From NCBI RefSeq assembly GCF_000508165.1, contig NZ_AYOZ01000007.1:39559-103558 (forward strand): DNA of 64,000 nucleotides. Reading direction: 5' to 3'. This stretch comes from Marinomonas profundimaris (GTDB taxonomy: Bacteria; Pseudomonadota; Gammaproteobacteria; Pseudomonadales; Marinomonadaceae). The stretch's first letter is position 1. Each line of letters begins with the position of its first letter. Position numbers and translations under genes: made by a program. The notes below the pieces were generated by a model. It searched no databases and was not told where the DNA came from. It worked only from the letters and a program-made list of their open reading frames with translations. Below, piece after piece: positions 20,714 to 29,561 of the stretch.

Positions 20714-21660
20714 ATGACCAATCCCCATAAATACACACTTTTATCCACCAGCACGATCGCCTTTTTCAAATGATGAGGCAGCGGCGTTTCGCCCTCTTCT
20801 TCACCAAGAATGGGTCTGGTTTCTATTTTTCCAAAATACGGTGCTTCGCCACCTAATTTCACCCCTAATGCGCCAGCACCAGCCGCCATCACAGGGCCGG
20901 CATTTGGGCTTTTCCAGCGCGCAGAAGGGTGTCGAGCGCTGCGAATGGCCGCGTGCCAGCGTCCACAAATCGCATACGTATAGACCACCAATCGCGCAGG
21001 AAGGTAATTCAGCGCATCGTCAAACCGCGCAGCAAACCAGCCAAAATGCAACAACGACTCGGTTTTGTAGCCCCACATGGCGTCCAAAGTATTCGCCAAT
21101 CGATACAAAAGCGCACCCGGCGCACCAAGAATGAGGAACCAAAAAATCGGCGCAAAAATCGCGTCACTGCCGTTTTCTAACACGGACTCAATGCCCGCTT
21201 TTGCCACCGCCGATTCGTCTAGATTTTGCGTATCACGACTGACGATATAACTCACCGCGAGACGCGCTTCGTCGAGTTTTTCTGGCGTGAGTGGCGCCTC
21301 CGATAAAGGCGTATAAATCGCCAAAGCATGCTCTCGTAAACTCTGCCAACCAATCGCAAAATACAGCACGATGACAGACACGACTGTCCCAAGCCAATTT
21401 GGCAACAACCATAACAACGCCAATAGAGTCAGCAACCAAGGCACGACAGCCACCAGCCACGCCAGCAGGCCAACAAAACGCTGACGTGATGGATCTGCCG
21501 TCACAGGCAACTGAATATAGTGGCGACAAAGATCCACCCAGCGGCCAAACCAAATCAGCGGATGCCAGCTTTTCGGCTCGCCCAATACGCGGTCCAACAG
21601 TAACGCCGCGAATAACATAAGACTCGTCGACGATAAAAAGTCAAAAATTGAAGTGATCAT
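20698..21660 (-). CDS. cbiB: Adenosylcobinamide-phosphate synthase
   Basis: A 320-aa integral membrane protein (CbiB/CobD family) that attaches aminopropanol (phosphate) to adenosylcobyric acid. Family segments include LDRVLGEPKSWHPLIWFGRW, SYIVSRDTQNLDE, ENGSDAIFAPIFWF and LPARLVVY, with several hydrophobic helices. First gene of a minus-strand trio cbiB-cobC-cobU, divergent from cobQ with 79 bases between starts, so a shared control region is likely. Confidence 0.94.
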   Translation of the reverse strand: MITSIFDFLSSTSLMLFAALLLDRVLGEPKSWHPLIWFGRWVDLCRHYIQLPVTADPSRQRFVGLLAWLVAVVPWLLTLLALLWLLPNWLGTVVSVIVLYFAIGWQSLREHALAIYTPLSEAPLTPEKLDEARLAVSYIVSRDTQNLDESAVAKAGIESVLENGSDAIFAPIFWFLILGAPGALLYRLANTLDAMWGYKTESLLHFGWFAARFDDALNYLPARLVVYTYAICGRWHAAIRSARHPSARWKSPNAGPVMAAGAGALGVKLGGEAPYFGKIETRPILGEEEGETPLPHHLKKAIVLVDKSVYLWGLVICLLV

Positions 21661-21739
21661 GAATATAGGTCGTTTTTCACTAAGTGGGCAATGAGGTAGA
21701 ATTCTAGCATCTTATTGATTTAAAGCGTGATGAACCTGA

Positions 21740-23224
21740 ATGCCAGCTTTTAGTTTAATGGTCCAAGGCACTACCTCGGACGCAGGAAAAAGTACCTTAG
21801 TCACGGCTTTGTGCCGTTTATTTGTCCGACGAGGCATTCAGGTCGCGCCTTTTAAGCCACAAAACATGGCCTTAAACAGCGCCGTCACAAACGACGGCAA
21901 CGAGATCGGTCGCGCGCAAGCCGTTCAAGCCTATGCCGCAGGGTTGGAACCGCATGTCGACATGAACCCGATTTTATTGAAGCCGAATACGGACACGGGC
22001 GCGCAAGTCATTATTCAAGGCAAAGCCATTGGCAACATGAACGCTGTCGGTTATCACGAATACAAAAGTGTCGCCAAACTGGCCGCGTTGGATTCGTATC
22101 ATCGCCTTGCCGAACAATACAACGCCGTTCTTATTGAAGGCGCTGGCAGCCCAGCCGAAATCAATTTACGTGCTCGTGACATTGCCAATATGGGGTTTGC
22201 CGAAAGCATCGATTGCCCTGTTATTATCATCGCTGACATCGACAAAGGCGGTGTGTTCGCTCACCTTGTCGGTACGTTGGATTTGCTCAGTCAGAGCGAA
22301 CAAGATCGCGTGATTGGCTTTGTAATTAATCGCTTTCGTGGCGAGATTAGCTTGCTGCAATCTGGCTTAGATTGGCTAGAAGAGCGCACAGGAAAACCCG
22401 TTCTTGGGGTGTTGCCTTATCTAAAAGGCTTTCACCTTGAATCCGAAGACGCCGTGGCAAAAAGTCCACAGAAAAACAGCGCCGACACGCAACTCAATGT
22501 TGTCATTCCCATCATGCCGCGCACCAGTAATCACACCGATTGGGACGCTTTACGCCTTCACCCAAATGTACAAGTCACGTTGGTTGGCGCGAACGAAACC
22601 ATTCCACCCGCCGACTTGGTGATTTTACCAGGCAGCAAAAGTGTGCAAAGTGACCTCGCGTTTTTGCGTCAAGAAGGCTGGGAAGACTACTTAAACAAAC
22701 ACTTGCGATACGGCGGGAAAATCATCGGAATTTGCGGTGGCTTTCAAATGTTGGGTGAGCAATTACTCGATCCATTAGGATTGGAAAACCAGCACGCCAA
22801 CACGCAATCGTCTGGCTTTGGCTTTATTCCGATGGAAACCGTATTAGAAAAAGACAAACAGCTCAAACAGCGCCAAGGCCAACTGGACTTTAACGGAGAA
22901 ACAGCCAAACTAACAGGCTACGAAATCCACTCCGGCGTTTCTAGGTTCTTCTCGCCTGAAAGCCATTTCGCCACGTTAGAAAACGGTGAAAAAGAAGGCT
23001 TCATCTCACCAGACAACAACATCATTGGCACGTATCTGCACGGCGTATTTGATCACCCAGAAGCACTAAACACCTTACTAAACTGGGCGGGCGTAACACA
23101 AGGTGACCACTTCGATTACGACCAACACCGCAACCGTGAGATAGACCGGCTCGCCGACAGCACAGAACAGCACATGAACATCGACGCTTTAATTGAGCAA
23201 TGCGAACGATTTCGGAGCAAATAA
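21740..23224 (+). CDS. cobQ: Cobyric acid synthase (glutamine-hydrolysing)
   Basis: A 494-aa enzyme amidating the peripheral carboxylates of adenosylcobyrinic acid a,c-diamide. The N-terminal ATP-binding part starts [13 protein letters not shown], followed by [11 protein letters not shown]; the C-terminal glutamine amidotransferase part has the nucleophile cysteine in [10 protein letters not shown] and the C-terminal histidine in TYLHGVFDH. Divergent from cbiB-cobC-cobU. Corrin-ring genes are not in the window, so these four form only the late part of the pathway here. Confidence 0.95.
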   Translation: MPAFSLMVQGTTSDAGKSTLVTALCRLFVRRGIQVAPFKPQNMALNSAVTNDGNEIGRAQAVQAYAAGLEPHVDMNPILLKPNTDTGAQVIIQGKAIGNMNAVGYHEYKSVAKLAALDSYHRLAEQYNAVLIEGAGSPAEINLRARDIANMGFAESIDCPVIIIADIDKGGVFAHLVGTLDLLSQSEQDRVIGFVINRFRGEISLLQSGLDWLEERTGKPVLGVLPYLKGFHLESEDAVAKSPQKNSADTQLNVVIPIMPRTSNHTDWDALRLHPNVQVTLVGANETIPPADLVILPGSKSVQSDLAFLRQEGWEDYLNKHLRYGGKIIGICGGFQMLGEQLLDPLGLENQHANTQSSGFGFIPMETVLEKDKQLKQRQGQLDFNGETAKLTGYEIHSGVSRFFSPESHFATLENGEKEGFISPDNNIIGTYLHGVFDHPEALNTLLNWAGVTQGDHFDYDQHRNREIDRLADSTEQHMNIDALIEQCERFRSK

Positions 23225-23401
23225 AAAATCCCCCGCTGGGTGCCAACGCCCTCTTCACTCAGCGCTCAACCTTTCTGCTATCGAACACCTCGAAAAACGC
23301 AAAACAAACTTCCTCACCGGCGACTGGACTTCCCAGACATTAATATTCCATATAAGTGGCAATAGTTTGATTTAACGGAAACCTTAAGAAAGATGAAGTA
23401 A

Positions 23402-23419
23402 CATTAACAAATGTTAATG
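23402..23419. promoter_or_regulatory. Inverted repeat CATTAAC-N4-GTTAATG upstream of the heme receptor
   Basis: Perfect 7-base arms at 23402-23408 and 23413-23419, just upstream of the likely -35. It may be a second regulator site or an additional iron-response site; its partner is unknown. Confidence 0.45.
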
Positions 23420-23427
23420 AATCTCAT

Positions 23428-23465
23428 TTGCGTTAATATATAAGTAATTGTGATAATCGTTCTCA
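23428..23465 (+). promoter_or_regulatory. Promoter with overlapping Fur-like box for the heme uptake operon
   Basis: A -35 like TTGCGT (23428-23433), an 18-base spacer and a -10 GATAAT (23452-23457). Over the -10 lies TGATAAT-C-GTTCTCA (23451-23465), matching the 7-1-7 Fur core TGATAAT-N-ATTATCA in 12 of 14 positions. This arrangement predicts iron-dependent repression of the receptor gene. Confidence 0.68.
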
Positions 23466-23520
23466 TCAAGGATGGCTTTTAAAAGTCAGGATTTACTTAA
23501 TAACTCGATGAGAACCAATC

Positions 23521-25668
23521 ATGAAGAAAGCATCTCTAAATGTCCCTCTCACTTTCATTGCTGCCTCAATTCTAATGGCGGCCGCTCCAGTCTTCGCAGA
23601 AGAAACGACTGAAGAAGAACACCAACTCGATACGGTGACAATTGAAGCCAATGCAGTCGTAACAGACATACAAAAAATTGGCAGTGTCTCTTCACGCATT
23701 AATAATGAGGACATAGAAAAGAATTTAACGAAGAATTTAGATGATTTATTACGCTATGAACCCGGTGTTGAAGCAAGTCAGGATTCACGCTTTGGCATCA
23801 GTAGTATTAATATACGAGGACTAGACGGAGACAGAGTCAGAATTACGGTCGACGGCGTCACCCAAGCAGATGCTTATGGCCCAACGTCTACCTACTTAAG
23901 AACAGGCCGCAACGCCGTCGACATGGACTCTCTAGAATCTGTCGATATTATAAAAGGTGGCGATGTCATTGAAGGAAGCGGCGCGCTCGGTGGCGTTGTC
24001 AAATACAAAACCAAAGAACCCAGTTCATTTTTAGAACCAACTGGCAACGACACATATGTCTCTCTAAAAGCAGGTTATAAAAGTGCATCAGACGAATACA
24101 GTGAAACAATAACGGCGGCTAACCGTACCGATAAAGTCGAATCCTTATTGGTGCTCACAAACCGCGACAGTCACGAAACAGAAAACCACAGCGGCGATGC
24201 CGGTTCCGATACCACCGTTGGGGCAACAAGAGGATCCGTTGATCCTTCAGATAACGGTTCAAACAATGTACTGGCCAAAGTTCAGGTGCAAGTAAACGAC
24301 ACCAACAAAATTGGATTGGTTGGTGAATACTTCCACAGCACGTCTGAATCCGTTTTATTCTCAGAAAGCTCCTCCACTGACGAACACAGCTCCGATGACG
24401 AAAGTGTCCGTCGTCGTATCGGCTTTTTCCATGAAAACACCCAAGCGAATGCGCTATATGACCGCCTAAAATGGCAGCTTGATTACCAAGACACTAAAAC
24501 CACCAATAAAACATATCGCTCAGCCACTAACCGTATCGTTGATCGATTCTATGACGAAGAAGCCACCAGCTTAAAAGCAGACTTAGTCAAACAAGTTAAC
24601 GCGCATCAAATTCGCTACGGCTTCAATTACGACGAGAAATCATTAGAAAACTTAAATAAGAATACGGTCGCAGGCGTGACCAGCGCATCTCGTTTTTCAC
24701 CGGTGGCAGACGCCAATATTCTCGGCCTGTATGTCGAAGACAACTGGGCCGTTAGCGATGACCTAACCCTCGTTCCGGCGATACGTTACGACAATTATAA
24801 ATACACAACAAAGGGCGATGAATACATCGAATCGTGGGGGAATAACCAAAACGAAGCTATAACGGCACAGCTTGGATTTGATTTTGATTTATCAGCAAAC
24901 TACACACTGTTCGGTAAATTCGGGACTGGCTTTAGAGCACCCAATCTAGATGAACTGTATTACTACTTTGAGAACTCAGGCACAGGTTACGCTTATAGAA
25001 TCAAACCAAACCCAGACCTAGATCCAGAAACCAGTAAATTTATTGAAACAGGAATACGAACGCAAAATGCCTATGGCTCGGCCGAATTAGTTGCGTTTTA
25101 TAACGACTATAAAAACTTTATAGAACAAGTTTCACTGGGGGCTTCCGCGACCTATAACTCTGGTGAATTTACCAATGAGAACTTAAACCATGTCGTTATT
25201 AAAGGGGTGGAATTTAAAGGAAATATCGATTTATCTAAAAGCATTCATGCGCTTGGTGATGGTTGGGTATTAAATGGCGCGGTCGCCTACACGGAAGGAG
25301 ACAATTTAGAAGATGACGAGCCATTAGACAGTATTTCTCCGCTGAGCGCCGTTGTCGGACTTGGCTATGATGCGCCATCCATGCAATGGGGCGGAAAGCT
25401 CAACTTTATTTGGGCGGCAGGAAAAGACGAAAAAGACATAACAAGCAGCAACCATTGGCTTTCAACGTCAGACTACAACCTTGTCGACTTAACGGCGTAC
25501 TACAAGCCAACAGACAACCTCACGATCAATGCAGGTCTCTTTAATCTAACCGATGAAAAGTACTCGAATTGGAATGATATTCGAAACATCACCAACACCA
25601 GCACAAACCTGAATCGTTACACACGCACAGGTCGCAATTATGGTGTGGATGTCACGCTTGCCTTTTAA
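23521..25668 (+). CDS. TonB-dependent heme/hemoglobin receptor
   Basis: A 715-aa outer-membrane receptor importing heme. Signal peptide (about residues 1-27, ending VFAEE), plug domain with the hallmark segment DDLLRYEPGVEASQD and SINIRGLDGDRV, then a 22-strand beta-barrel to a terminal phenylalanine (VTLAF). The barrel loop carries FRAPN then NPDLDPETS, the FRAP/NPDL pair of heme receptors. However the histidine usually found between these motifs is not visible here. It is followed by a heme-degradation gene and a heme ABC transporter; a Fur-like box precedes it. Name withheld because the substrate type (heme, hemoglobin) is not resolved. Confidence 0.9.
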   Translation: MKKASLNVPLTFIAASILMAAAPVFAEETTEEEHQLDTVTIEANAVVTDIQKIGSVSSRINNEDIEKNLTKNLDDLLRYEPGVEASQDSRFGISSINIRGLDGDRVRITVDGVTQADAYGPTSTYLRTGRNAVDMDSLESVDIIKGGDVIEGSGALGGVVKYKTKEPSSFLEPTGNDTYVSLKAGYKSASDEYSETITAANRTDKVESLLVLTNRDSHETENHSGDAGSDTTVGATRGSVDPSDNGSNNVLAKVQVQVNDTNKIGLVGEYFHSTSESVLFSESSSTDEHSSDDESVRRRIGFFHENTQANALYDRLKWQLDYQDTKTTNKTYRSATNRIVDRFYDEEATSLKADLVKQVNAHQIRYGFNYDEKSLENLNKNTVAGVTSASRFSPVADANILGLYVEDNWAVSDDLTLVPAIRYDNYKYTTKGDEYIESWGNNQNEAITAQLGFDFDLSANYTLFGKFGTGFRAPNLDELYYYFENSGTGYAYRIKPNPDLDPETSKFIETGIRTQNAYGSAELVAFYNDYKNFIEQVSLGASATYNSGEFTNENLNHVVIKGVEFKGNIDLSKSIHALGDGWVLNGAVAYTEGDNLEDDEPLDSISPLSAVVGLGYDAPSMQWGGKLNFIWAAGKDEKDITSSNHWLSTSDYNLVDLTAYYKPTDNLTINAGLFNLTDEKYSNWNDIRNITNTSTNLNRYTRTGRNYGVDVTLAF

Positions 25669-25699
25669 TCGATTTTAATTTTTTAAGAATACTAACCAC

Positions 25700-25733
25700 A
25701 AAGCAAGAAAAGCACATTGTCTTTTCTTGCTTT
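25700..25733 (+). other. Perfect 13-bp hairpin between the receptor gene and hmuS
   Basis: AAAGCAAGAAAAG (25700-25712) and CTTTTCTTGCTTT (25721-25733), 8-base loop. No T-run follows; the hmuS ribosome site GGAGA starts seven bases after the stem. Fits a processing or stability element that lowers expression of the downstream genes relative to the receptor. Confidence 0.6.
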
Positions 25734-25750
25734 GCTTATGGAGAACCCAC

Positions 25751-26863
25751 ATGACTCAATTTTCAACTATTACCTACCCAACGCCGCATGCCGATTATTC
25801 TCGTTACCTAGACGCGCTGTCATCGGGCGAAATTCCAAGAGCCCGCGAGCTCGCCAAGCAACTTAATATAACCGAAGGCGATTTAGTCGCTTGCCGACAA
25901 GGCGTCGATACGTGGGCGATCAAGCCGCCTTTTCAAGACGTGTTGGCTCAGCTAGAAACCGTTGGGGAAGTCATGACCATTACCCGCAACGATGAAGCCG
26001 TTCACGAAACCACGGGCACATACCAAACATTCAGTTTCATGGAAAAAAGCGGCACCGGACTTGTGTTGTCCGACGACATTGACCTACGCCTTTTTATTGC
26101 GCAATGGCACAGTGCGTACCATGTGATTGAAAATGGTCGCCACAGTATCCAATTTTTCAACGCGAATGGATTAGCCGTCCACAAGGTGTATCGCACAGAA
26201 AACACAACCGCTGAAAAATGGGACGCGTTAATTTCTACGTTTCGGGACACGACGCCCGCCATTCCTAATTTTTTACCACTAGACGAACAGTCCCCCTCTG
26301 CAGACACCACGCCTGAAGGCTTTGATCATGCGCTTTTTTCTCAAGAATGGGCCGATTTAAAAGACGTTCATCAATATCACGGCATGCTAAAAAGACACGG
26401 ACTTTCTCGTACGCAAGCCTTGACTCAAATTGGTGAACAATGGGCCACAAAGCTGGATAAAGACAGTGTGGCCAACGCCATTACTTTTGCGAAAGAGTGC
26501 CATTGCAACATCATGGTGTTTGTTGGCAACAAAGGTTGTATTCAAATATTCAGCGGCGAAGTCAATCGTCTCTTGATAAAAGGGCCTTGGTTTAATGTGC
26601 TCGACCCTGCGTTCAATTTGCATTTACGCGTGGATTTGATTGCAGACGTTTGGGCCATTAAACGCCCGAGCAACGATGGCATTATTACCTCGATTGAAGC
26701 GTTTAACAGCAAAGGCGAATCCATTCTGACTTTATTTGGTAAGCGTAAGCCGGGCAATCCGGAACTGCCACTATGGTCCGATATTGTAGAACGAGTCATC
26801 AACAAGCAAATACCAGAGACTCAATCAGCTTTGAATTCAAACGCGTCGAAGGAGCAGAAATAA
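25751..26863 (+). CDS. hmuS: Heme-degrading/heme-trafficking protein of the HemS/HmuS family
   Basis: A 370-aa cytoplasmic protein of the HemS/HmuS/ChuS type, which binds incoming heme and in some members degrades it. The family shows two repeated halves; here a first half (about residues 20-190) and a second starting near DHALFSQEWADL show the same order (GEVMTITRNDEAVHE, then CHCNIMVFVGNKGCIQIFSG). The C-terminal LFGKRKPGNPELPLW is typical of the group. ATG at 25751 has GGAGA at 6-base spacing; an upstream in-frame ATG at 25727 falls inside the hairpin. Confidence 0.9.
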   Translation: MTQFSTITYPTPHADYSRYLDALSSGEIPRARELAKQLNITEGDLVACRQGVDTWAIKPPFQDVLAQLETVGEVMTITRNDEAVHETTGTYQTFSFMEKSGTGLVLSDDIDLRLFIAQWHSAYHVIENGRHSIQFFNANGLAVHKVYRTENTTAEKWDALISTFRDTTPAIPNFLPLDEQSPSADTTPEGFDHALFSQEWADLKDVHQYHGMLKRHGLSRTQALTQIGEQWATKLDKDSVANAITFAKECHCNIMVFVGNKGCIQIFSGEVNRLLIKGPWFNVLDPAFNLHLRVDLIADVWAIKRPSNDGIITSIEAFNSKGESILTLFGKRKPGNPELPLWSDIVERVINKQIPETQSALNSNASKEQK

Positions 26864-26864
26864 C

Positions 26865-27707
26865 ATGCGATATCATTCTCTTGCAGTATCAACGCTGATC
26901 GCGCTTAGTCTGACAATAAGTGGACAAAGTCTGGCTCAACGCGTTGTGAGCATTGGCGGCACCGTCACAGAAATTGTGTATTTATTGGGTGCAGAACAAC
27001 AAATCGTTGCCAGCGATACCAGTAGTATTTACCCAGACGCGGCACTGAATACGCCTAAAGTGGGTTATCAACGCACATTGTCGTCAGAAGGCGTTCTAAG
27101 TGTTCACCCAGAAACGCTACTGATTACACCAGCGGCTGGACCAGCCAAAGTGTTGCAACAATTGAAAGATGCGGGAATAGAACTGGTGACCATTGCGGCT
27201 CCGGATTCCAAACAAGGTATTTTGGACAAGGTGACTCAAGTGGCCAGCGCCTTACATCAAGAGGAAAAAGGTCGCCAAATTACTCAGGACATTGAGCAAG
27301 CCTTTCGCCAACTGAAAACGCCGAGTACTTGGGCTCAACGCCCACCACGCTTACTTTTTGTCTTGCAAATGGGCGGCGCGCCTATGGTAGCGGGCAAAGG
27401 CACAGCGCCCGATGCGCTGTTCAAAATGGCTGGCGCCGTCAATGCCGTTGAAGCCATTAATGGCTACAAGGCCCTCACGCCAGAAGCGCTGTTACTGGCG
27501 CAGCCCGATGCAATTGTCGTCACGCAGCAAGGACTGGATCGTGCGGGAGACAAGTCGATTTGGAGTTTACCTGGCATCGCCACGACACCAGCAGGGAAAA
27601 ACCATCGCCTTGTGCCATTGGATGCGTTGTTGGCATTGGGGTTAGGACCAAGAACACCTCAAGCCATCCAGACTCTGCATAAAAAACTGGAAAGCTGGGC
27701 GCCATGA
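26865..27707 (+). CDS. hmuT: Heme ABC transporter periplasmic binding protein
   Basis: A 280-aa class III substrate-binding protein. A cleavable signal peptide (about 1-24, ending SLAQ) is followed by VVSIGGTVTEIVYLLGAEQQIV, the typical start of cobalamin/heme/siderophore binders, and by the helical backbone linking two lobes. It starts one base after the hmuS stop codon and overlaps hmuU by four bases, so it is part of one operon. Confidence 0.93.
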   Translation: MRYHSLAVSTLIALSLTISGQSLAQRVVSIGGTVTEIVYLLGAEQQIVASDTSSIYPDAALNTPKVGYQRTLSSEGVLSVHPETLLITPAAGPAKVLQQLKDAGIELVTIAAPDSKQGILDKVTQVASALHQEEKGRQITQDIEQAFRQLKTPSTWAQRPPRLLFVLQMGGAPMVAGKGTAPDALFKMAGAVNAVEAINGYKALTPEALLLAQPDAIVVTQQGLDRAGDKSIWSLPGIATTPAGKNHRLVPLDALLALGLGPRTPQAIQTLHKKLESWAP

Positions 27708-28717
27708 AACACACCTTTTACGCTCGTATTCCGTATCCGATTCTCACCGTTTTTTTATTGATCATCGCTCTGTTTGCTTTGACCCAAGGTGCGTATTCGA
27801 TTTCGTGGCAAAAGGTACTGCTGTCTTCCATCAACGATATTGACCGACAAATACTCATGACGGTTCGTCTGCCAAGATTGCTCATGGCGATCTTGGTTGG
27901 CGCCGCGTTGGCGGTGTCTGGTGCCTTGATGCAGGCGTTATTTCGAAATCCTTTGGCGGACCCTGGCTTGCTTGGGGTGTCTTCTGGCGCGTCCGTTTTT
28001 GTTGGCATCTTGATTGTTCTTAATCCCATAGCGGGGAATCTGCCACTTTGGGCTCAATCCTATATGCAAAGCGCGGCGGCCTTTTTCGGCGCCGTATTAA
28101 CCTGCTGGTTGATTTTCCAATTATCAAAGCACAAAGGCCAAGTGTCGGTATTGCATTTGCTGCTGGCTGGGATTGCGATCAATGCGTTATCAGGCTCCGC
28201 AACGGGATTGCTGACGTATGTGAGCAATGACGAACAACTCAGAGCTTTAACCTTTTGGGCCATGGGCAATTTGGGTGGTGCAAGATGGGAGCAAGTCGCG
28301 GTTGTCGCCAGCATTTTATTGCCTTTACTTTGTTATGCTTGGCGACAATCGAAAAACCTCAACTTGCTTTTATTAGGCGAAGAAGAAGCGCGCTACCTTG
28401 GCTTGGATGTGGAAAAGTTTAAGGTGAAATTGATCGCCGTTGTCGCGTTATGTGTTGGCGTGACGGTGGCGTTTACAGGACTGATTGGCTTTATTGGGCT
28501 TATGGTGCCTCATTTGGTTCGAATGCTCTTTGGTGCAGACAATCGAATCGTCATTCCGTGCTCTGCGTTACTTGGTGCGAGTTTATTAACCGGCGCCGAT
28601 ACCTTCGCTCGACTCTTGGTCATACCCGCTGAATTGCCGGTCGGCTTAGTCACAAGCTTGCTTGGCGGGCCATTCTTTTTGTGGCTACTTCTGAAAAATA
28701 TTCGAGAAACCAGCTAA
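27704..28717 (+). CDS. hmuU: Heme ABC transporter permease (FecCD type)
   Basis: A 337-aa permease with about nine hydrophobic helices and the family segments RLPRLLMAILVGAALAVSGALMQ, PLADPGLLGVSSGA and GLIGFIGLMVPHLVR. It forms the channel of the heme importer with HmuV. Its start overlaps the hmuT stop (ATGA) and its stop overlaps the hmuV start by one base. Confidence 0.95.
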   Translation: MKHTFYARIPYPILTVFLLIIALFALTQGAYSISWQKVLLSSINDIDRQILMTVRLPRLLMAILVGAALAVSGALMQALFRNPLADPGLLGVSSGASVFVGILIVLNPIAGNLPLWAQSYMQSAAAFFGAVLTCWLIFQLSKHKGQVSVLHLLLAGIAINALSGSATGLLTYVSNDEQLRALTFWAMGNLGGARWEQVAVVASILLPLLCYAWRQSKNLNLLLLGEEEARYLGLDVEKFKVKLIAVVALCVGVTVAFTGLIGFIGLMVPHLVRMLFGADNRIVIPCSALLGASLLTGADTFARLLVIPAELPVGLVTSLLGGPFFLWLLLKNIRETS

Positions 28718-29496
28718 TGTTAAATGTCTGTGAAGTTACGCTTATCCGGTCTGGAAAACACTTACTAGACAAGGTCTCTTTGAACATAAAGCCAGGAGAA
28801 TTAACGATTATTCTGGGCCCGAATGGCGCGGGGAAATCCACCTTATTAAAATGCTGTTCGGGGGCGCTTCAGCCCAACTCAGGTCACATTGAACTGGATC
28901 AAAAACCATTGGCAGATTGGTCGCTGGCCGATCTCGCTAAAAAGCGCGCGGTGCTGACTCAACAAATTCACATGCCTTTTGCCTTAACCGTCAGCGAAGT
29001 AGTCTCTCTCGGTCTTGCTCCGTGGAAGCTCAGAGAAGCAGAAGCCATGAAGTTGATTTCTGACACATTGGACGATGTCGGAATGGGGAATACTCAAGAA
29101 CGCCATTACGCGAGCCTTTCCGGTGGCGAACAACAACGCATTCAATTGGCCAGAGTCTTGGTACAACTGTTCGCGGACAAAGCATCAAAAGAGGGGAAAT
29201 ATTTATTATTGGATGAACCAATATCAGCCTTAGACTTGCATCAGCAACAGCGAGTCTTGAGGTTACTGAAAAAACTGGCTGAACAAGGGCTGGGGGTTTT
29301 CTGTATCTTGCACGACATCAACCTCGCCTCGCTTTACGGCGATAACTTGGTTCTTTTAGAGCAAGGTAAAGTGGTCTTTAATGGTAAACCAGAAGCGCTT
29401 GAGCAAAGCGAACGCATTGAAACCACTTATCGAGCGGATTTGATCCGCTTACCTCATCCAGAGCTCGGCTTACCACAATGGCAGTTTAGGCAGTAG
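28717..29496 (+). CDS. hmuV: Heme ABC transporter ATP-binding protein
   Basis: A 259-aa ABC ATPase. Walker A GPNGAGKST at residues 34-42, the signature LSGGEQQRIQLARVL, Walker B LLLDEP and an H-loop ILHDI are intact. The ATG at 28717 overlaps the hmuU stop by one base; a longer frame opening at 28681 lies inside hmuU and is unlikely. Completes the heme import operon. Confidence 0.95.
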   Translation: MLNVCEVTLIRSGKHLLDKVSLNIKPGELTIILGPNGAGKSTLLKCCSGALQPNSGHIELDQKPLADWSLADLAKKRAVLTQQIHMPFALTVSEVVSLGLAPWKLREAEAMKLISDTLDDVGMGNTQERHYASLSGGEQQRIQLARVLVQLFADKASKEGKYLLLDEPISALDLHQQQRVLRLLKKLAEQGLGVFCILHDINLASLYGDNLVLLEQGKVVFNGKPEALEQSERIETTYRADLIRLPHPELGLPQWQFRQ

Positions 29497-29561
29497 GTTT
29501 AAAGAGCTTTTTTACTGGCGAGAAAATGCTCGACAGTTAAAACGCTCTAGAACCATTAAAC

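Noticed and set aside
21661..21739. Cobalamin riboswitch between cbiB and cobQ
   Set aside because: At 79 bases the region is too short for the usual ~200-base element and no B12-box-like sequence was seen.
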